A DNA stretch of 64,000 nucleotides from Gemmatimonadota bacterium (GTDB taxonomy: Bacteria; Gemmatimonadota; Gemmatimonadetes; Gemmatimonadales; GWC2-71-9). Positions 60,894 to 64,000 of the stretch are shown here, one piece after another (the stretch's first letter is position 1; every line of letters begins with the position of its first letter). Where the stretch lies: the NCBI GenBank assembly GCA_003169895.1, contig PNAE01000007.1, forward strand, positions 1,490,880 through 1,554,879, given 5' to 3'. The translations under genes and the position numbers were made by a program. The notes below the pieces were generated by a model. It was not told the origin of the DNA, searched no databases, and saw nothing but the letters and a program-made list of their open reading frames with translations.

Positions 60894-62096
60894 ATGAACC
60901 GGCCAAGAAGAGTCGGCATCCTCACGGCAGGCGGCTTGGCCCCGTGCCTGTCGTCGGCCATCGGCGGGCTGATCGAGCGCTACACCGAGGTCGCCCCCGA
61001 CATCGACATCCAGTGCTATCCGGACGGCTACCGCGGGCTGCTCACCGGCGACAGCCTGCCGGTGACGCCAGCGGTGCGGGCGCGCGCCCACATCCTGCAC
61101 CGCTTCGGTGGTAGTCCCATCGGCAACAGCCGTATCAAGCTCACCAACGTCGCCGACTGTCTCAAGCGCGGCCTGATCCAGCCAGGCCAGCAACCCCAGC
61201 AGGTTGCCGCCGACCGCCTGGTGAAGGATGGCATCGGCGTGCTGCACACGATCGGCGGGGACGATACCAACATCGCGGCCGCGGCACTCGCCGGGTTTCT
61301 CGCCAAACACGGCTACCACCTCACGGTCATCGGCCTCCCGAAGACCGTTGACAATGACGTTCACCCGATCCGGCAGAGCCTCGGCGCGTCGACGGCTGCG
61401 GATCACGGGGCGACGTTCTTCGAACATGTCGTCGCCGAACATGGCGCGAATCCACGCATGCTCATCGTGCACGAGGTTATGGGGCGGGGATGCGGCTGGC
61501 TCACCGCCGCAACGGCCCGTGAATACCGACAGCGCCTCGCCCAGAAGGACTTCGTGCCCGAACTCGGGCTGGCTCGCACGAAGCACGAAATCCACGGCGT
61601 GTATCTGCCTGAAATGACCATCGATCTCCAGGCCGAGGCGGTTCGGTTGCGCCACGTCATGGATCGGTTGGGTTGCGTCAACGTGTTCGTCTCCGAGGGC
61701 GCTGGTGTGGCCAGCATCGTCCGCGAAATGGAGGCCTCGGGCGAGACCATTCCGCGCGACGCCTTCGGCCACGTCAAGCTCGATCTGGTGAACCCCGGGG
61801 CATGGTTCGGAAAGCAGTTTGCCGCGATGATCGGCGCGGAGAAGACGCTCGTGCAGAAGAGCGGCTACTACGCCCGGTCGGCGCCCGCCAACGACGACGA
61901 CCTGCGACTGATTCGCCGTTGCACCGACCTGGCGGTGCAATGCGCCCTCGATGGCACGCCGGGCGTGATCGGTGAAGACGAGGAGCGGGGCGGGGTGCTG
62001 CGCGCCATCGAGTTCGAACGCATCAAGGGGGGCAAGGCGTTCGACGTCGGCACGCCGTGGTTCAGGCAGCAGCTCGCCGAGATCGGCCAGGCTTGA
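60894..62096 (+). CDS. pfp: Pyrophosphate-dependent phosphofructokinase
   Basis: A 400-residue cytoplasmic phosphofructokinase. The active-site pair reads GGDDTN (Asp 123, Asp 124) and PKTVDND (Lys 150, Asp 153). ATP enzymes have Gly at the position of Asp 124 and usually Gly for Lys 150, so these two residues mark the PPi-dependent type, which phosphorylates fructose 6-phosphate reversibly with pyrophosphate. Other family features are VMGRGCGWLTAATA and the substrate segment VYLPEMTIDLQAEA. The ATG at 60894 is the natural family start (RRVGILTAGGLAPCL). Downstream comes a convergent aminotransferase gene. Confidence 0.9.
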   Translation: MNRPRRVGILTAGGLAPCLSSAIGGLIERYTEVAPDIDIQCYPDGYRGLLTGDSLPVTPAVRARAHILHRFGGSPIGNSRIKLTNVADCLKRGLIQPGQQPQQVAADRLVKDGIGVLHTIGGDDTNIAAAALAGFLAKHGYHLTVIGLPKTVDNDVHPIRQSLGASTAADHGATFFEHVVAEHGANPRMLIVHEVMGRGCGWLTAATAREYRQRLAQKDFVPELGLARTKHEIHGVYLPEMTIDLQAEAVRLRHVMDRLGCVNVFVSEGAGVASIVREMEASGETIPRDAFGHVKLDLVNPGAWFGKQFAAMIGAEKTLVQKSGYYARSAPANDDDLRLIRRCTDLAVQCALDGTPGVIGEDEERGGVLRAIEFERIKGGKAFDVGTPWFRQQLAEIGQA

Positions 62097-62140
62097 GTCG
62101 CGCTACCTCCACCGACGCGTGCATCGCTATTGGCTTTTGG

Positions 62141-62160
62141 CTCAGGTCTCAGGTCTCAGG
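62141..62160. repeat. Tandem heptamer CTCAGGT, nearly three units
   Basis: Between the convergent phosphofructokinase and aminotransferase genes the sequence CTCAGGT is repeated about 2.9 times without mismatch. It sits in a 73-bp non-coding gap. Slippage could change the copy number. No dyad symmetry is seen, so it is not an obvious terminator. Confidence 0.85.
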
Positions 62161-62169
62161 CGTCGCACC

Positions 62170-63531
62170 TTACCAAAGATGCTTCCCCTCCCGCACGAAG
62201 CTTTGAAATCCATCCCGATCCCCCGCCGCTTTGCGAATGAGCTCGACTGCCCGTTTCAGATCCTCCAACCCGGTCGCGATCGAGATACGCAGGTAGTGCT
62301 GTCCGGCGGAGCCAATCCGGCCGAATGAGCCGCGATCCAGTGTCGCCACGTGGTACTGCCACAGCAAGAACATCTGGAACAGCGTGGAGGGACTGGTCCG
62401 ATCATGGTCTGCCACCGGGAGTTTGGCATGCGCCTCGACCGCGTCGAGCGATTCGCACACGCCGGCGATGCTGGGGAACAGGTAGAACGCGCCACCCGGC
62501 GTCCCACAGTGGATCCCAGGGATGGCATTGAGGCCCGCCACCATCATGTCGCGCCGCTCCTGGAACGCCGCGACCATTGTCGCGATCGAGATTTCGCTCT
62601 CGGGCGACTCGAGCGCAACCTTCGCGCCCATCTGGTTGTATGCCGGGATGCAGGAGAAGTAGTTGATGTTGAGGTTCTTGAAGATCACCGCCTCTGCCAC
62701 CGTCGGAAACACCGCCCAACCGACGCGCCCACCCGTCCAGGCATAGGACTTGGACGCACCACTCGCGATGATGGTGCGCTCGGCCATTCCCGGGAGCGAC
62801 GCGATCGACAGGTGCCGGTGATGGTCGAAGAGGATGTTCTCGTAGATCTCATCGGAATAAACCCGCGTGTTCACGGGCGCCTTGCGCTGGATCACTGCGG
62901 CGATGCTCTCGAGCTGCTCGCGGGTGGCCACGCCGCCGGTGGGATTCGAGGGAAAATTGAGTACAATCAGACGGGTACGCGGCGTGATCAGCGGCTCGAT
63001 ATCGGTGCCGGTAAACGAGAAATTCGCTTCCTCGCGCAGTTGCAACGGCACCGGCTTCGCGTCGAGATACGTCGTGAATGACTCGTAGATCGGGAACCCG
63101 GGAGACGGATAGATGACCTCGTCGCCCGGATTGCAGTAGGTCTGCTGGGACAGGCCGATCGACGGCTTGCCGCCCGGGAAGACCACGACGCGATCCGGCG
63201 TCACCGCGATGCCGCGCGTCCGGCTCACCTGGACTGCAATCGCCTCACGCAGCGGCAGGATTCCCTGCGGGTCGACATAGTGGGTCATGTCGAGGTCAAT
63301 GCACCGCTTCACCTCCGCGACGATATGCGGTGCCAGGTGAAAATCCGGCTCGCCGAGGTTGCACTTGATCACGCGGTGGCCGGCATCCTCGATGGCACGG
63401 ATGTACGGGCCGACCTTGAAGGCGTTCTCGGTCCCGATGCGGTTGGTGCGGTCGGAGAAGAAACCCGCGGGCAGGCTTGCTGGCGCGGCCGCAGGGCCGT
63501 CGGATGCGGCGTGCTTCGCGGGCACGGTCAT
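62170..63531 (-). CDS. Class I/II PLP-dependent aminotransferase
   Basis: A 453-residue fold-type I aminotransferase of the aspartate aminotransferase group. Motifs are CNLGEPDFHLAPHIV, YVDPQGILPLREAIA, NFPSNPTGGVATREQLESI (Asn for PLP O3'), VYSDEIYENI (Asp, Tyr) and ASGASKSYAWTGGRVGW, with the Schiff-base Lys and phosphate-binding Arg. A C-terminal Arg region (RIGSAGQHYLRISIA) should bind the substrate carboxylate. The ATG at 63531 has GGGAG nine bases upstream; an ATG at 63561 is a poorer choice. The amino-acid preference is not predictable from the motifs. The gene is divergent from the acyl-CoA dehydrogenase gene. Confidence 0.88.
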   Translation of the reverse strand: MTVPAKHAASDGPAAAPASLPAGFFSDRTNRIGTENAFKVGPYIRAIEDAGHRVIKCNLGEPDFHLAPHIVAEVKRCIDLDMTHYVDPQGILPLREAIAVQVSRTRGIAVTPDRVVVFPGGKPSIGLSQQTYCNPGDEVIYPSPGFPIYESFTTYLDAKPVPLQLREEANFSFTGTDIEPLITPRTRLIVLNFPSNPTGGVATREQLESIAAVIQRKAPVNTRVYSDEIYENILFDHHRHLSIASLPGMAERTIIASGASKSYAWTGGRVGWAVFPTVAEAVIFKNLNINYFSCIPAYNQMGAKVALESPESEISIATMVAAFQERRDMMVAGLNAIPGIHCGTPGGAFYLFPSIAGVCESLDAVEAHAKLPVADHDRTSPSTLFQMFLLWQYHVATLDRGSFGRIGSAGQHYLRISIATGLEDLKRAVELIRKAAGDRDGFQSFVREGKHLW

Positions 63532-63650
63532 GGCGCGGAACTCCCGGCCGGGGGTGACCATCTTAATCCAAAGCTAACCGAGCCTTGCCACTCCCGCGCT
63601 TCGTCGACTAACATCGGAGGCTGGGTTAACGACCGACGCGGGATGTCCTT

Positions 63651-64000
63651 CTGGATTTCAGCCTGACCGAGGAACAAGAGCTCCTCAAGCAGACCGTCCG
63701 TGATTTCGCGGAGCGCGAGATCGGGCCGCATGCGCGCGAATGGGATGAGCGGCAGGAATTCCCGCGCGACGTCTTCACCAAGGCCGGTGAGTTGGGCCTG
63801 ATGGGTGCGGTATGGCCGCCGGAGTATGGCGGCGCCGGCCTCTCGACGCTTGACTACGCGATCGTGATCGAGGAGCTCGCTCGCGTGGATGCGGGAGTCG
63901 CGCTCTCCATCGCGGCGCACAATAGCCTCTGCTCGGGGCACATCTACCTCGCCGGCACCGAGGAACAGAAGCAGAAATACCTGGTGCCGCTTGCCCGGGG
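63651..64000 (+). CDS. Acyl-CoA dehydrogenase (3' partial), likely CTG start
   Basis: The N-terminal domain of an acyl-CoA dehydrogenase, cut by the right edge. It reads DFSLTEEQELLKQTVRDFAE, then FTKAGELGLMGAVWPPEYGG and IVIEELARVDAGVALSIAAH, which is the standard N-terminal helical domain and start of the second domain. An in-frame TAA lies at 63627-63629 and no ATG, GTG or TTG follows before the domain; CTG at 63651 gives the usual MDFSLTEEQ opening. An ATG at 63643 is out of frame, so a sequencing indel is the other explanation. The enzyme would perform the first step of fatty or branched acyl-CoA oxidation with FAD. Confidence 0.85.
   Translation, partial: MDFSLTEEQELLKQTVRDFAEREIGPHAREWDERQEFPRDVFTKAGELGLMGAVWPPEYGGAGLSTLDYAIVIEELARVDAGVALSIAAHNSLCSGHIYLAGTEEQKQKYLVPLAR

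Noticed and set aside
1..64000. tRNA, rRNA or CRISPR array
   Set aside because: No tRNA-like T-arm with matching acceptor stem, no rRNA sequence and no regularly spaced repeats with unique spacers were seen.

Overview
The window is a high-GC, gene-dense bacterial chromosome segment with no tRNA, rRNA, CRISPR array or intact insertion sequence that I can see. The gene content suggests a Gemmatimonadota (Gemmatimonadetes) bacterium: several eukaryotic-like Ser/Thr kinases carrying TolB-like plus TPR or PD40 C-termini, a BTAD activator remnant, RCC1/Big2 lipoproteins, DUF5916 and DUF5686 outer-membrane proteins, DUF885 and HExxH metallopeptidases, Tat-exported enzymes, and abundant glycoside hydrolases. 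The phylum is an inference from these families; no marker gene is present.

Layout: 0-10 kb holds a molybdopterin oxidoreductase subunit (cut by the left edge), a Tat-exported clan GH-D glycosidase, small secreted proteins and two Big2/RCC1 lipoproteins, with several gene remnants between them. 10-18 kb holds a PAP2 phosphatase, a nitroreductase, a Tat class V aminotransferase, a cysteine-synthase-like enzyme and a second alpha-galactosidase-like protein. The two PLP-enzyme genes share a 47-bp leader element placed directly over their ribosome binding sites. 18-22 kb is a kinase/NfeD/slipin run, and 22-25 kb a neutral-ceramidase-like lipoprotein with a coupled companion. 25.5-29.2 kb is a tightly overlapping kinase / DUF4956 membrane protein / kinase cassette. 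29-37 kb holds an outer-membrane DUF5686 protein, a zinc-ribbon kinase flanked by direct repeats that match the 3' end of the neighbouring transketolase gene, and that transketolase.

37-44 kb is a minus-strand block for polymer breakdown (GH89, DUF885 peptidase, HExxH metalloprotease). 44.3-46.8 kb is a coupled four-gene unit (small Cys-ended protein, membrane protein, NarL-type histidine kinase, LuxR-type regulator) behind a cluster of CTAG motifs. 46.8-64 kb holds GH78 rhamnosidase, a DUF5916 outer-membrane protein, a serine hydrolase, a 6PGDH-type dehydrogenase, a MaoC-like protein, a penicillin acylase, a second Tat class V aminotransferase, a PPi-type phosphofructokinase, a class I aminotransferase and the start of an acyl-CoA dehydrogenase.

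Together the genes suggest a heterotroph that exports many hydrolases for glycans (alpha-galactosides, rhamnosides, GlcNAc-ended glycans), peptides and lipids and regulates itself with Ser/Thr kinases. Frequent 4-bp start/stop overlaps show translational coupling. At least three genes use non-ATG starts that are easy to miss, including two likely CTG starts. Several truncated remnants point to a region of turnover.
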